A stretch of DNA of 24,752 nt, taken from Chelonobacter sp006228105. GTDB taxonomy: Bacteria > Pseudomonadota > Gammaproteobacteria > Enterobacterales > Pasteurellaceae. A program made the position numbers and the translations under genes. Location of the stretch: the NCBI RefSeq assembly GCF_006228105.1, contig NZ_VDHH01000108.1; one strand, written 5' to 3'. The notes beneath the pieces were generated by a model. The model was not told the DNA's origin. It did no database searches and was given only the letters and a program-made list of their open reading frames with translations. Below are positions 6,901 through 15,427 of the stretch, one piece after another; position 1 is the stretch's first letter, and every line of letters begins with the position of its first letter.

Positions 6901-7967
6901 AACTGGATAAGCTGACCCGTAACCAATGGTTGGAACAATCGCTGGCTGATGAAAATCAACAAAATCAGTTGGAACAGTTGGCAGAGCAGCATGAAGAGTT
7001 GCGCAAAGAGTTTGAACGCAAACTGGAAATTAAACGTCATAAAATCATTCAAGGCGACGATTTAGCACCGGGTGTGTTGAAAATCGTCAAAGTCTATCTG
7101 GCAGTGAAACGTCAGATTCAGCCGGGTGATAAAATGGCGGGTCGCCATGGTAATAAAGGGGTTATCTCAAAAATTAATCCGGTGGAAGACATGCCGTACG
7201 ATGAAAACGGGCAGCCGGTCGATATCGTCTTGAACCCGTTGGGCGTACCGTCACGGATGAATATCGGTCAGATTTTGGAAACACACTTGGGCTTGGCGGC
7301 TAAAGGCGTGGGTGACAAGATCAATGCGATGATTAAACAGCAACAATCTGTTGCCAAATTGCGTGATTATATTCAACGTGCGTATGATTTGGGCGGCGAA
7401 AGTCAAAAAGTGGATCTTGCAACCTTCAGTGATGATGAAGTGATGCGTTTGGCGCAAAACTTGCGTAAAGGAATGCCGTTGGCAACCCCGGTATTTGACG
7501 GTGCTCACGAAAGCGAAATCAAAGGCTTGTTGGCGCTGGCAGATCTGCCAACTTCCGGTCAGATTACGTTGTTTGACGGGCGTACCGGCGAGAAATTTGA
7601 ACGTCCGGTAACCGTAGGCTATATGTACATGCTGAAATTGAACCACTTGGTTGATGACAAAATGCACGCCCGCTCCACCGGTTCGTACAGCTTGGTTACC
7701 CAACAACCATTGGGTGGTAAAGCCCAGTTCGGGGGACAACGTTTCGGGGAGATGGAAGTATGGGCACTGGAAGCTTATGGTGCTGCTTATACCCTGCAAG
7801 AGATGCTGACCGTGAAGTCCGATGACGTGAACGGTCGTACCAAAATGTATAAAAACATTGTGGACGGCGCACATCAGATGGAACCGGGCATGCCGGAATC
7901 CTTCAACGTATTGTTGAAAGAGATTCGCTCGCTGGGGATTAATATTGATCTGGATGAAGATCGTTAA
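3936..7967 (+). CDS. rpoB: RNA polymerase beta subunit
   Basis: This is the second-largest polymerase subunit and forms one side of the active-site cleft. The start is ATG 3936 ([16 protein letters not shown]), the enterobacterial N-terminus, preceded by AGAGGA at 3925-3930. An in-frame upstream ATG at 3891 would add 15 unrelated residues. The product is 1343 residues (E. coli 1342). The numbering of the rifampicin region equals E. coli: [20 protein letters not shown] begins at residue 507, and Q513, D516, H526 and S531 carry the wild-type residues, so the sequence predicts rifampicin sensitivity. Also visible are [19 protein letters not shown], the [13 protein letters not shown] catalytic-region motif, and the C-terminal [20 protein letters not shown] clamp segment. 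rpoC follows after 86 bases. Confidence 0.99.
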   Translation: [1343 protein letters not shown]

Positions 7968-7998
7968 TCGCTTCCATCTGAGCAACGATAAAATATGC

Positions 7999-8023
7999 TC
8001 AAGTGCGGTCTGACCGCACTTGA
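7999..8023. repeat. Palindromic pair of uptake signals between rpoB and rpoC
   Basis: Two inverted USS copies, AAGTGCGGT at 8001-8009 and ACCGCACTT at 8013-8021, make a perfect 11-bp stem (7999-8009 with 8013-8023) around a CTG loop. Paired USS often serve as terminators in Haemophilus, but here there is no T-run (ATTAAGTTT follows) and the next gene is the essential rpoC of the same operon. It is therefore probably a weak attenuator, a processing or pause structure, or simply an uptake site. Confidence 0.9.
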
Positions 8024-8053
8024 ATTAAGTTTAACTCCGACAGGAGCAAATCT

Positions 8054-11000
8054 GTGAAAGACTTAGTTAAGTTTTTGAAAGCACAAACGAAATCTTCAGA
8101 AGATTTTGATGTGATTAAAATTGGGCTGGCTTCTCCCGACATGATCCGTTCATGGTCGTTCGGGGAAGTGAAAAAGCCGGAAACCATTAACTACCGCACG
8201 TTTAAACCGGAACGTGACGGTTTATTTTGCGCACGCATTTTCGGGCCGGTTAAAGATTACGAATGTTTGTGCGGAAAATATAAACGCTTAAAACATCGTG
8301 GCGTAATCTGTGAAAAGTGCGGTGTCGAAGTTACGCAAACCAAAGTACGTCGTGAGCGTATGGGACACATCGAACTGGCTTCACCGGTAGCGCATATCTG
8401 GTTCTTAAAATCGCTGCCGTCCCGTATCGGTTTATTGTTGGATATGCCGTTGCGTGATATTGAGCGCGTGCTGTATTTCGAAAGCTATATTGTCACCGAG
8501 CCAGGCATGACCGACTTGGAGCGCGGTCAACTGTTGACCGAAGAACAATTTATGGATGCGGAAGACCGTTGGGCGGACGAATTTGAAGCCAAAATGGGGG
8601 CAGAAGCGATCCAACATTTGTTGCAACAAATGGATTTGGCGCACCAATGCGAAACGCTGCGTGAAGAGCTGCAAGAAACCAGTTCGGAAACCAAACGTAA
8701 AAAAATTACTAAACGTTTGAAATTGCTGGAAGCCTTTATTCAATCCGGCAACAATCCTGAGTGGATGGTGTTGACTGTGCTGCCGGTATTACCGCCGGAT
8801 CTGCGTCCGTTAGTGCCGTTGGATGGGGGACGTTTTGCGACATCTGATCTAAACGATTTATACCGTCGCGTGATCAACCGTAACAACCGTTTGAAACGCT
8901 TACTGGATCTGGTTGCACCGGATATTATCGTACGCAACGAAAAACGGATGCTGCAAGAATCGGTCGATGCGTTGTTAGACAACGGTCGCCGTGGTCGTGC
9001 GATCACCGGTTCCAACAAACGTGCGCTGAAATCCCTTGCGGATATGATCAAAGGAAAACAAGGCCGTTTCCGTCAAAACTTGTTGGGTAAACGGGTTGAC
9101 TATTCCGGCCGTTCGGTTATTACCGTCGGTCCATACCTGCATTTGCATCAATGCGGGTTGCCGAAAAAAATGGCGTTGGAACTGTTCCGTCCGTTTATCT
9201 ATGCCAAATTAGAAAGCCAAGGCTATGCCTCAACCATCAAAGCTGCCAAGAAAATGGTAGAGCGTGAAGATGCGATTGTTTGGGATATTCTGGCTGATGT
9301 TATCCGCGAACATCCGATTCTGTTGAACCGTGCGCCAACCTTGCATCGATTGGGGATCCAAGCATTCGAACCGTTGTTGATCGAAGGTAAAGCGATCCAG
9401 TTACACCCGTTGGTGTGTGCGGCATTCAACGCCGACTTTGACGGAGACCAAATGGCGGTACACGTACCATTGACGCTGGAAGCGCAATTGGAAGCGCGCG
9501 CGCTGATGATGTCGACCAACAATATCTTATCACCGGCAAACGGTGAGCCGATCATTGTTCCGTCACAAGACGTGGTGTTGGGTCTGTACTATATGACCCG
9601 TGAAAAAGTCAATGCTAAAGGCGAAGGCATGTATTTGCAAAATCCACTGGAAGCAGAGAAAGCCTACCGTACCGGACAAGCAGAATTGCATGCGCGGGTT
9701 AAAGTGCGGATCACTGAATATGTGAAGTCTTCTAGCAATGAGTTTGAAGCGGTCACCACGCTGACCGAAACCACTATCGGACGTGCAATTTTATGGATGA
9801 TTGCGCCAAGAGGCATGCCGTTTGAGTTGTTTAACCAAACCTTGGGCAAAAAAGCGATTTCTCGTTTAATCAACGCTTGTTACCGTTTGTTGGGCATGAA
9901 ATCCAGCGTCATTTTTGCCGACCAAATCATGTACACCGGTTTTGCCTATGCGGCACGTTCCGGCGCATCGGTCGGGATTGACGACATGGTGATTCCGGAT
10001 CAGAAAAATGAAATTATTTCTGCGGCGGAAAGTGAAGTTGAAGAGATTCAGGAGCAATTCCAATCGGGTCTTGTAACCGCCGGTGAGCGTTACAATAAAG
10101 TCATCGATATTTGGGCCGCAGCGAATGAACGTGTTGCCAAAGCGATGATGGAAAACCTGTCAACCGAAGAAGTGATTAACCGTGACGGAGTACCGGAAAA
10201 ACAAGCCTCCTTTAACAGCATCTTTATGATGGCGGATTCCGGGGCGCGGGGTTCTGCGGCGCAGATTCGTCAGTTGGCGGGAATGCGGGGCTTGATGGCG
10301 CGTCCGGACGGCTCGATCATTGAGACGCCGATTACTGCGAACTTCCGCGAAGGCTTGAACGTACTGCAATACTTTATTTCCACCCACGGGGCGCGTAAAG
10401 GTTTGGCAGATACCGCACTTAAAACAGCGAACTCCGGTTACTTGACTCGCCGTCTGGTTGACGTGGCGCAAGATTTGGTGATTGTCGAAGACGATTGTGG
10501 TACCGAAGAAGGTATCGTCATGACCCCGTTAATCGAGGGTGGTGATGTCAAAGAGGCGTTGCGTGAACGTGTATTGGGGCGTGTGGTGGCAGAAGATGTT
10601 CTGGTACCGGGCACTGATCAGGTCTTGATTCCGCGTAATACTTTGCTAGATGAAAAATTGTGCGATGTAATTGACGCCAACTCGGTAGACAGCATCAAAG
10701 TGCGGTCAGTGGTAACCTGCCAAACTGATTTTGGTGTGTGTGCGAAATGTTATGGTCGTGATCTGGCTCGAGGGCATATCATCAACAATGGTGAAGCGGT
10801 TGGCGTTATTGCGGCGCAGTCCATCGGTGAGCCGGGAACACAGTTAACCATGCGGACGTTCCACATCGGGGGGGCGGCTTCCAGAGCGGCTTCTGAATCC
10901 AGCATTCAGATCAAAAATAACGGTAGCGTGCGTTTGGCAAATGCCAAGTTCGTTACTAACAAAGACGGCAAATTGGTGATTACTTCGCGTAATACTGAGC

Positions 11001-12283
11001 TGACGGTAATTGACGGCTTCGGACGCACCAAAGAGAACTATAAAGTGCCTTACGGAGCGACATTGAGCAAGCATGACGGTAGTGATGTCAATGCCGGCGA
11101 AATCATCGCTAACTGGGATCCGCATACCATGCCGGTTATCTCGGAAGTAGAAGGGTTTGTGCAGTTCGTGGATATCGTTGATGGTGTGACGGTTAGCCGT
11201 CAAACCGACGAGTTGACAGGATTGTCTTCCGTTGTGGTACAGGATGTGGGTGAACGTGCGACTGCAGGTAAAGACTTGCGTCCGGCGTTGCGTGTGGTCG
11301 ATGCTAAAGGCAATCCGGTATTAATTGCAGGTACTGATGTGCCGGCGCAATACTTCTTGCCGGGTAAAGCAATTGTCACCTTGGACGATAACGCCGAAAT
11401 CAATATCGGGGAACCATTAGCGCGTATTCCGCAAGAGTCTGCCGGAACCAAAGATATTACCGGTGGTTTGCCGCGCGTTGCCGATTTGTTCGAAGCGCGT
11501 AAACCGAAAGAGCCTGCGATTATGGCAGAAATTTCCGGTATCGTGTCGTTTGGTAAAGAGACCAAGGGTAAGCGTCGTTTACTGATTACACCGAGCGAAG
11601 GTGAAGTGTATGAAGAGATGATCCCGAAATGGCGTCAATTGAACGTGTTTGAAGGCGAATTGGTGTCTCGCGGTGATATTATCTCCGAAGGGGCGGAAAC
11701 GCCACATGATATTCTGCGCTTGCGCGGAATCCGTGCGGTGACTGAATATATCGTCAACGAAGTGCAAGAAGTTTACCGCTTGCAAGGGGTAAAAATTAAC
11801 GATAAGCACATTGAAGTCATTGTACGTCAAATGTTGCGTAAAGCGATTATTACCCAAGCGCATGATTCCGAATTCTTGGAAGGTGAGCAAGTGGAAGTGG
11901 CGCGCGTGAAAATCGTGAATCGCCAACGCGAGGCTGAAGGTAAGCCGTTGGTCGAATTCGAGCGTGAGTTGCTAGGTATTACCAAAGCGTCCTTGGCGAC
12001 TGAGTCGTTTATTTCGGCAGCATCGTTCCAAGAAACCACGCGTGTGTTAACTGAAGCGGCAGTTGCCGGTAAACGTGACGAGTTGCGCGGTCTGAAAGAA
12101 AACGTCATCGTGGGTCGCTTGATTCCGGCAGGTACCGGTTATGTTTATCACCAAAACCGCCACAGCAACAAAATGGCTAAGGCAGAAAACGTACCGTTGG
12201 AAGAGATCGAAACCAAGTTTGACAGCGATGAAGCTGCTGCGAACTTGGCTGAAATGCTGAATATGTCGGCTGATTTCGAGTAA
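8054..12283 (+). CDS. rpoC: RNA polymerase beta' subunit
   Basis: This is the largest polymerase subunit and holds the catalytic magnesium. The start is GTG at 8054, with AGGAG at 8043-8047; the N-terminus MKDLVKFLKAQTK is that of E. coli RpoC. Length is 1409 residues (E. coli 1407), with a one-residue insertion near residue 14. The N-terminal zinc ribbon has C71, C73, C86 and C89 (CLCGKYKRLKHRGVICEKCG). The absolutely conserved NADFDGD motif is at 459-465, with catalytic Asp 461, 463 and 465. The second zinc site (CGTEEG, then VCAKCYGRDLARGH) and the trigger-loop region QSIGEPGTQLTMRTFHIGGA are intact. The C-terminus differs from E. coli (KAENVPLEEIETKFDSDEAA), a variable tail. A strong terminator follows 20 bases downstream. 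Confidence 0.99.
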   Translation: MKDLVKFLKAQTKSSEDFDVIKIGLASPDMIRSWSFGEVKKPETINYRTFKPERDGLFCARIFGPVKDYECLCGKYKRLKHRGVICEKCGVEVTQTKVRRERMGHIELASPVAHIWFLKSLPSRIGLLLDMPLRDIERVLYFESYIVTEPGMTDLERGQLLTEEQFMDAEDRWADEFEAKMGAEAIQHLLQQMDLAHQCETLREELQETSSETKRKKITKRLKLLEAFIQSGNNPEWMVLTVLPVLPPDLRPLVPLDGGRFATSDLNDLYRRVINRNNRLKRLLDLVAPDIIVRNEKRMLQESVDALLDNGRRGRAITGSNKRALKSLADMIKGKQGRFRQNLLGKRVDYSGRSVITVGPYLHLHQCGLPKKMALELFRPFIYAKLESQGYASTIKAAKKMVEREDAIVWDILADVIREHPILLNRAPTLHRLGIQAFEPLLIEGKAIQLHPLVCAAFNADFDGDQMAVHVPLTLEAQLEARALMMSTNNILSPANGEPIIVPSQDVVLGLYYMTREKVNAKGEGMYLQNPLEAEKAYRTGQAELHARVKVRITEYVKSSSNEFEAVTTLTETTIGRAILWMIAPRGMPFELFNQTLGKKAISRLINACYRLLGMKSSVIFADQIMYTGFAYAARSGASVGIDDMVIPDQKNEIISAAESEVEEIQEQFQSGLVTAGERYNKVIDIWAAANERVAKAMMENLSTEEVINRDGVPEKQASFNSIFMMADSGARGSAAQIRQLAGMRGLMARPDGSIIETPITANFREGLNVLQYFISTHGARKGLADTALKTANSGYLTRRLVDVAQDLVIVEDDCGTEEGIVMTPLIEGGDVKEALRERVLGRVVAEDVLVPGTDQVLIPRNTLLDEKLCDVIDANSVDSIKVRSVVTCQTDFGVCAKCYGRDLARGHIINNGEAVGVIAAQSIGEPGTQLTMRTFHIGGAASRAASESSIQIKNNGSVRLANAKFVTNKDGKLVITSRNTELTVIDGFGRTKENYKVPYGATLSKHDGSDVNAGEIIANWDPHTMPVISEVEGFVQFVDIVDGVTVSRQTDELTGLSSVVVQDVGERATAGKDLRPALRVVDAKGNPVLIAGTDVPAQYFLPGKAIVTLDDNAEINIGEPLARIPQESAGTKDITGGLPRVADLFEARKPKEPAIMAEISGIVSFGKETKGKRRLLITPSEGEVYEEMIPKWRQLNVFEGELVSRGDIISEGAETPHDILRLRGIRAVTEYIVNEVQEVYRLQGVKINDKHIEVIVRQMLRKAIITQAHDSEFLEGEQVEVARVKIVNRQREAEGKPLVEFERELLGITKASLATESFISAASFQETTRVLTEAAVAGKRDELRGLKENVIVGRLIPAGTGYVYHQNRHSNKMAKAENVPLEEIETKFDSDEAAANLAEMLNMSADFE

Positions 12284-12302
12284 GCGAACCGTTTGAATCA
12301 GA

Positions 12303-12336
12303 AGCCCAAAGTGTTAACGCACTTTGGGCTTTTTTG
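12303..12336 (+). terminator. Terminator of the rpoBC operon
   Basis: An 11-bp perfect stem AGCCCAAAGTG / CACTTTGGGCT (12303-12313 with 12320-12330) with a 6-nt loop is followed directly by TTTTT. It lies 20 bases after the rpoC stop and before the nudC promoter region. Confidence 0.95.
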
Positions 12337-12370
12337 TGGCTTTTTAGTACTTTCCGCTGCGATAATACTT

Positions 12371-12376
12371 TATAAT
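12371..12376 (+). promoter_or_regulatory. Candidate -10 element of the nudC-hemE-yjaG unit
   Basis: A perfect TATAAT 30 bases before the nudC ATG and after the rpoC terminator. No recognisable -35 lies at 16-18 bp (TACTTT at 12348 is the nearest). The position is right for the promoter of this three-gene unit. Confidence 0.5.
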
Positions 12377-12405
12377 AGCGACAAAATTATGCTATCGGAG
12401 AACAA

Positions 12406-13194
12406 ATGCAGCGCTTACAGACGAAAGATTTTGGTTATTGGCTGCTGACCAAAGGCAGCAATATTTACTTATCGGACGGCAAATTGCCGTTCGGAACCGC
12501 CGATGAGTTAGCGCTAGACGATAAGTGCGGTATGGTGATCGGCGAATATCAAGATGCGCCACTCTGGTTGGTGGAAGAGTTTGATGACAGTCGCAATTAT
12601 TTTTCGTTGCGTGATCAATTGATTCTGCCGGAGCGGATTTTCAATTTACTGAATCGTGGCGTAGCACTCAATTATTTTTGGAAAACCCATCGTTTTTGTG
12701 GGGTTTGCGGTGCTAAAACCCAAGCAATGACACCGCAAGAATGGGCAGTCGAATGTACACAGTGCCAACACCGCACTTACCCGATGATTGCGCCGTCAAT
12801 CATTGTGGCAGTGCGCAAAGGTGATTCCATTTTACTGGCAAATCATGTACGCCATCGTGAAGAAAAAATTTATACTACGTTGGCCGGTTTTGTGGAAGTG
12901 GGCGAGACTTTGGAGCAGACAGTAGAGCGTGAAGTTTTTGAAGAGAGTGGTTTGAAAATAAAAAATCTGCGCTACATTGGCAGCCAGCCATGGTCGTTCC
13001 CCAATTCATTAATGTTGGGTTTTTTGGCAGATTATGCAGAGGGAGAGATTGCGATCCAGCCGGAAGAGTTGAATGATGCAGGTTGGTTTCGCTATGATGC
13101 CGGATTACCGCACTTGCCGCCACCCGGCACGATTGCACGCAAACTAATTGAACTCAGTCAGCAAATTTGCGCAGATGAAGCACAACAGCTCTAA
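12406..13194 (+). CDS. nudC: NudC, NADH pyrophosphatase / RNA deNADding Nudix hydrolase
   Basis: NudC cleaves NADH to NMNH and AMP and, in E. coli, removes the NAD cap from RNA 5' ends. The protein is 262 residues (E. coli 257). A four-cysteine zinc ribbon is visible at C98, C101, C117 and C120. The Nudix box follows: G161-x5-E167-x7-R175-E176-x2-E179-E180-x-G182, with all catalytic glutamates present. The NADH-pyrophosphatase signature SQPWSFPNS (193-201) lies after it; position 197 is Ser where many homologues have Pro. A GGAG ribosome site (12397-12400) precedes the start. hemE begins 12 bases after the stop, so the two are co-transcribed. The gene carries three uptake signals. Confidence 0.97.
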   Translation: MQRLQTKDFGYWLLTKGSNIYLSDGKLPFGTADELALDDKCGMVIGEYQDAPLWLVEEFDDSRNYFSLRDQLILPERIFNLLNRGVALNYFWKTHRFCGVCGAKTQAMTPQEWAVECTQCQHRTYPMIAPSIIVAVRKGDSILLANHVRHREEKIYTTLAGFVEVGETLEQTVEREVFEESGLKIKNLRYIGSQPWSFPNSLMLGFLADYAEGEIAIQPEELNDAGWFRYDAGLPHLPPPGTIARKLIELSQQICADEAQQL

Positions 13195-13206
13195 TAAGGA
13201 AGAAAA

Positions 13207-14280
13207 ATGTCAGCATTAAAAAATGATCGTTATTTACGCGCGTTATTGCGCCAACCAGTCGATATGACGCCGATTTGGATGATGCGCCAAGCCGGACGCT
13301 ATTTGCCGGAATATAAGGCAACCAGAGCCGAGGCTGGGGATTTTATGTCACTGTGCCGCAATCAGGAATTGGCATGCGAAGTCACCTTGCAGCCGCTACG
13401 TCGTTATGCGTTAGATGCGGCAATCCTGTTTTCTGATATTCTCACCATCCCCGATGCCATGGGCTTAGGTTTGAGTTTTGGCGCCGGAGAAGGGCCTAAA
13501 TTTGCCAAACCAATTGAAAACCAACGTGATGTGACTAATTTGCCGATACCTGACCCGGAGCAAGAGTTGCAGTATGTGATGAATGCGGTGCGCACCATTT
13601 ATAATGCATTGGACGGCAGTGTGCCGCTGATCGGTTTTTCCGGTAGCCCGTGGACCTTGGCGACCTATATGGTCGAGGGGGGCAGTAGCAAGGCCTTCAC
13701 TAAAATTAAAAAAATGTTGTATGCCGAACCGCACTTGTTACACCAATTACTGGATAAACTGGCAGATAGCGTCGTTTTGTATCTGAACGCACAAATTAAA
13801 GCGGGCGCTCAGGCGGTAATGGTATTTGATACTTGGGGTGGCGTGTTGGCGCATCGTGATTATCGTGATTTTTCACTGCAATATATGCACAAAATTGTGG
13901 ATGGCTTAATTCGTGATTATCGTGGTCGTCGTGTACCGGTGACGCTGTTCACCAAAGGCGGCGGTTTATGGCTGGAAGCGATGGCAGCAACCGGTTGTGA
14001 TGCGCTGGGCTTGGATTGGACGGTGGATTTAGCGCAAGCACGCGCCCGAGTCGGACATAAGGTCGCCTTGCAAGGGAATATCGACCCGAGCGTACTGTAT
14101 GCCGATCAAGCACGGATTGAACAGGAAGTGCAGCAAACCTTACAAGATTTTGGCGCAGGTAGCGGACATGTGTTCAATTTGGGACACGGCATTCATCAAG
14201 ATGTCTCGCCGGACAGTCCGAAATATCTGGTTGATGCGGTGCACTGTTTTTCACAGCCCTACCACGCAACGGAGAAATAA
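13207..14280 (+). CDS. hemE: Uroporphyrinogen decarboxylase
   Basis: HemE decarboxylates the four acetate groups of uroporphyrinogen III to give coproporphyrinogen III, a cytoplasmic step of haem synthesis. The protein is 357 residues (E. coli 354). The N-terminal family signature PIWMMRQAGRYLPEY is at 22-36, holding the substrate-binding Arg residues. The catalytic Asp is in FSDILTIPDA (D77). Also present are GFSGSPWTLATYMVEG and NLGHGIHQDVSPD near the C-terminus. An AAGGA ribosome site precedes the ATG. Having hemE suggests tetrapyrroles can be made at this step, unlike strains that need haem; only this one enzyme is visible, so the full pathway is not shown. Confidence 0.98.
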   Translation: MSALKNDRYLRALLRQPVDMTPIWMMRQAGRYLPEYKATRAEAGDFMSLCRNQELACEVTLQPLRRYALDAAILFSDILTIPDAMGLGLSFGAGEGPKFAKPIENQRDVTNLPIPDPEQELQYVMNAVRTIYNALDGSVPLIGFSGSPWTLATYMVEGGSSKAFTKIKKMLYAEPHLLHQLLDKLADSVVLYLNAQIKAGAQAVMVFDTWGGVLAHRDYRDFSLQYMHKIVDGLIRDYRGRRVPVTLFTKGGGLWLEAMAATGCDALGLDWTVDLAQARARVGHKVALQGNIDPSVLYADQARIEQEVQQTLQDFGAGSGHVFNLGHGIHQDVSPDSPKYLVDAVHCFSQPYHATEK

Positions 14281-14283
14281 CAG

Positions 14284-14874
14284 ATGCGTAACCCGATTCA
14301 AAAACGCTTGGAACATTTTGAAACTTGGCAGCATTTGGCGTTTATGTTGTGTTTGTGCGAAAGAATGTATCCCAATTTTCAGCTGTTTTGCCAAATGCAG
14401 GATAAAATGCAGGACAGCAAGGTGTATCACAATATTCTCAATCTGATTTGGGAATATTTGACAGTTAAAGGGGCGAAAATTAATTTTGAATCGCAACTGG
14501 AGAAGCTGGAAGCGATTATTCCGGATATTAATGAATACGATTCTTATGGAGTTATTCCTGCAGCAGATGCCTGCGAAGGCTTGTCACAAGTGCTACATAC
14601 CATTATTTCCGGATCAAGCTTAGAACAGGCGATTTTGGTCAGTAAATTGTCACTGCAGACTGTGGTTTCTCTGTTGGAAACCGAACAAGACCGCACTTTA
14701 AATGAAAAGGAACTTAAAGAGTCGGCAGAGATTCAACAAGAATTAGACGTGCAATGGCTGATTTACCGCACCTTAAATGAAGCGGAAGAACGAGATGTTG
14801 AATTGCTGCTGAGCCTTAAAAATGAATTACGCGAAGAGGCAGTTAGCAATATCGGTATAAAAATTGACCTTTAA
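14284..14874 (+). CDS. yjaG: DUF416 protein, YjaG-like
   Basis: This is a conserved protein of unknown function. The 196 residues equal the length of E. coli YjaG, and the gene sits between hemE and hupA as in E. coli. Recognisable family text includes RLEHFETWQHLAFMLCLCER near the N-terminus and PAADACEGLSQVLHTIISG at about 95-115. The protein is helical and soluble by appearance, with many Glu and Leu residues, no signal peptide, no membrane segment and no cofactor motif that I can name. The ATG is 3 bases after hemE and its ribosome site (GGAG, 14271-14274) lies inside hemE, so expression is likely coupled. It contains one uptake signal at 14690-14698. No terminator is evident downstream. 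Confidence 0.9.
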   Translation: MRNPIQKRLEHFETWQHLAFMLCLCERMYPNFQLFCQMQDKMQDSKVYHNILNLIWEYLTVKGAKINFESQLEKLEAIIPDINEYDSYGVIPAADACEGLSQVLHTIISGSSLEQAILVSKLSLQTVVSLLETEQDRTLNEKELKESAEIQQELDVQWLIYRTLNEAEERDVELLLSLKNELREEAVSNIGIKIDL

Positions 14875-15036
14875 GTGTGATTTTTCGCTGAATTTAATGA
14901 TTTATAGCTTTCAATCTCAAGCAACTTAGATTAATCTTAGGTTACTGTTTTTAGACAGCTATTGCACCAAGAATATCCAGATATTCAATCCATACAAAAG
15001 CTTAACTTAAACATCAATAACAAGGGGTACTATCTT

Positions 15037-15309
15037 ATGAATAAAGCAGAACTGATTGATGCAATTGCATCTGCTGCAGAGTTAAACAAAAAACAAGCTA
15101 AAGCAGCTTTAGAAGCGACTTTAACTGCAATTACTGACAGCTTGAAGGCAGGCGATCCGGTTCAATTAATTGGTTTCGGTACTTTCAAAGTGAACCAACG
15201 ACAAGCCCGTACCGGTCGTAATCCACAAACCGGACAGGAAATCCAAATTGCAGCGGCTAAAGTGCCGGCATTCGTTTCCGGTAAAGCATTAAAAGATGCT
15301 ATCAAATAA
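15037..15309 (+). CDS. hupA: HU family nucleoid DNA-binding protein
   Basis: HU is a small dimeric DNA-bending protein that compacts and organises the nucleoid. I use ATG 15037 (MNKAELIDAIASAAELNKKQ), giving 90 residues, the exact HU length, with AAGGGG at 15022-15027. A longer in-frame start at 14962 would add 25 unrelated residues. Helices 1-2 (about 1-38) are followed by the GFGTFKV hinge and the DNA-inserting arm RTGRNPQTGQEIQIAAAKVPAF, with the intercalating Pro in NPQTG. HU alpha versus beta cannot be told apart by sequence alone; the E. coli-like position after yjaG favours hupA. A terminator follows 24 bases downstream. Confidence 0.96.
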   Translation: MNKAELIDAIASAAELNKKQAKAALEATLTAITDSLKAGDPVQLIGFGTFKVNQRQARTGRNPQTGQEIQIAAAKVPAFVSGKALKDAIK

Positions 15310-15333
15310 TAGATTTGAATTTTGTGTGATAAG

Positions 15334-15359
15334 AACCTCTGGCGACAGGGGTTTTTTTA
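15334..15359 (+). terminator. Terminator of hupA
   Basis: AACCTCTG (15334-15341) pairs with CAGGGGTT (15346-15353), 8 bp with one wobble, around a GCGA tetraloop, followed by a T-tract to 15358. Confidence 0.9.
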
Positions 15360-15427
15360 TATCTGAAATTTGACAATATCTATTTTTTTACTCTATTTGA
15401 TAAAAGAATAGTTGAAGTTTTGAATCT

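Noticed and set aside
7251..7985. 244-codon open frame on the - strand opposite the end of rpoB
   Set aside because: It is antisense to a highly conserved gene, has no recognisable motifs or ribosome site, and is a product of rpoB codon bias.
14951..14990. Promoter for hupA (TTGCAC at 14962-14967 with TTCAAT at 14984-14989, 16-bp spacer)
   Set aside because: Both elements are only partial matches and other equally poor pairs exist in this AT-rich spacer; a promoter is likely there but I cannot place it. A 10-bp palindrome AGATTAATCT at 14928-14937 was also judged too short to call.
14962..15036. Upstream start for hupA, adding 25 residues
   Set aside because: HU proteins are 90 residues starting MNKxELI; the extension is unrelated and AT-rich, and AAGGGG is placed for 15037.
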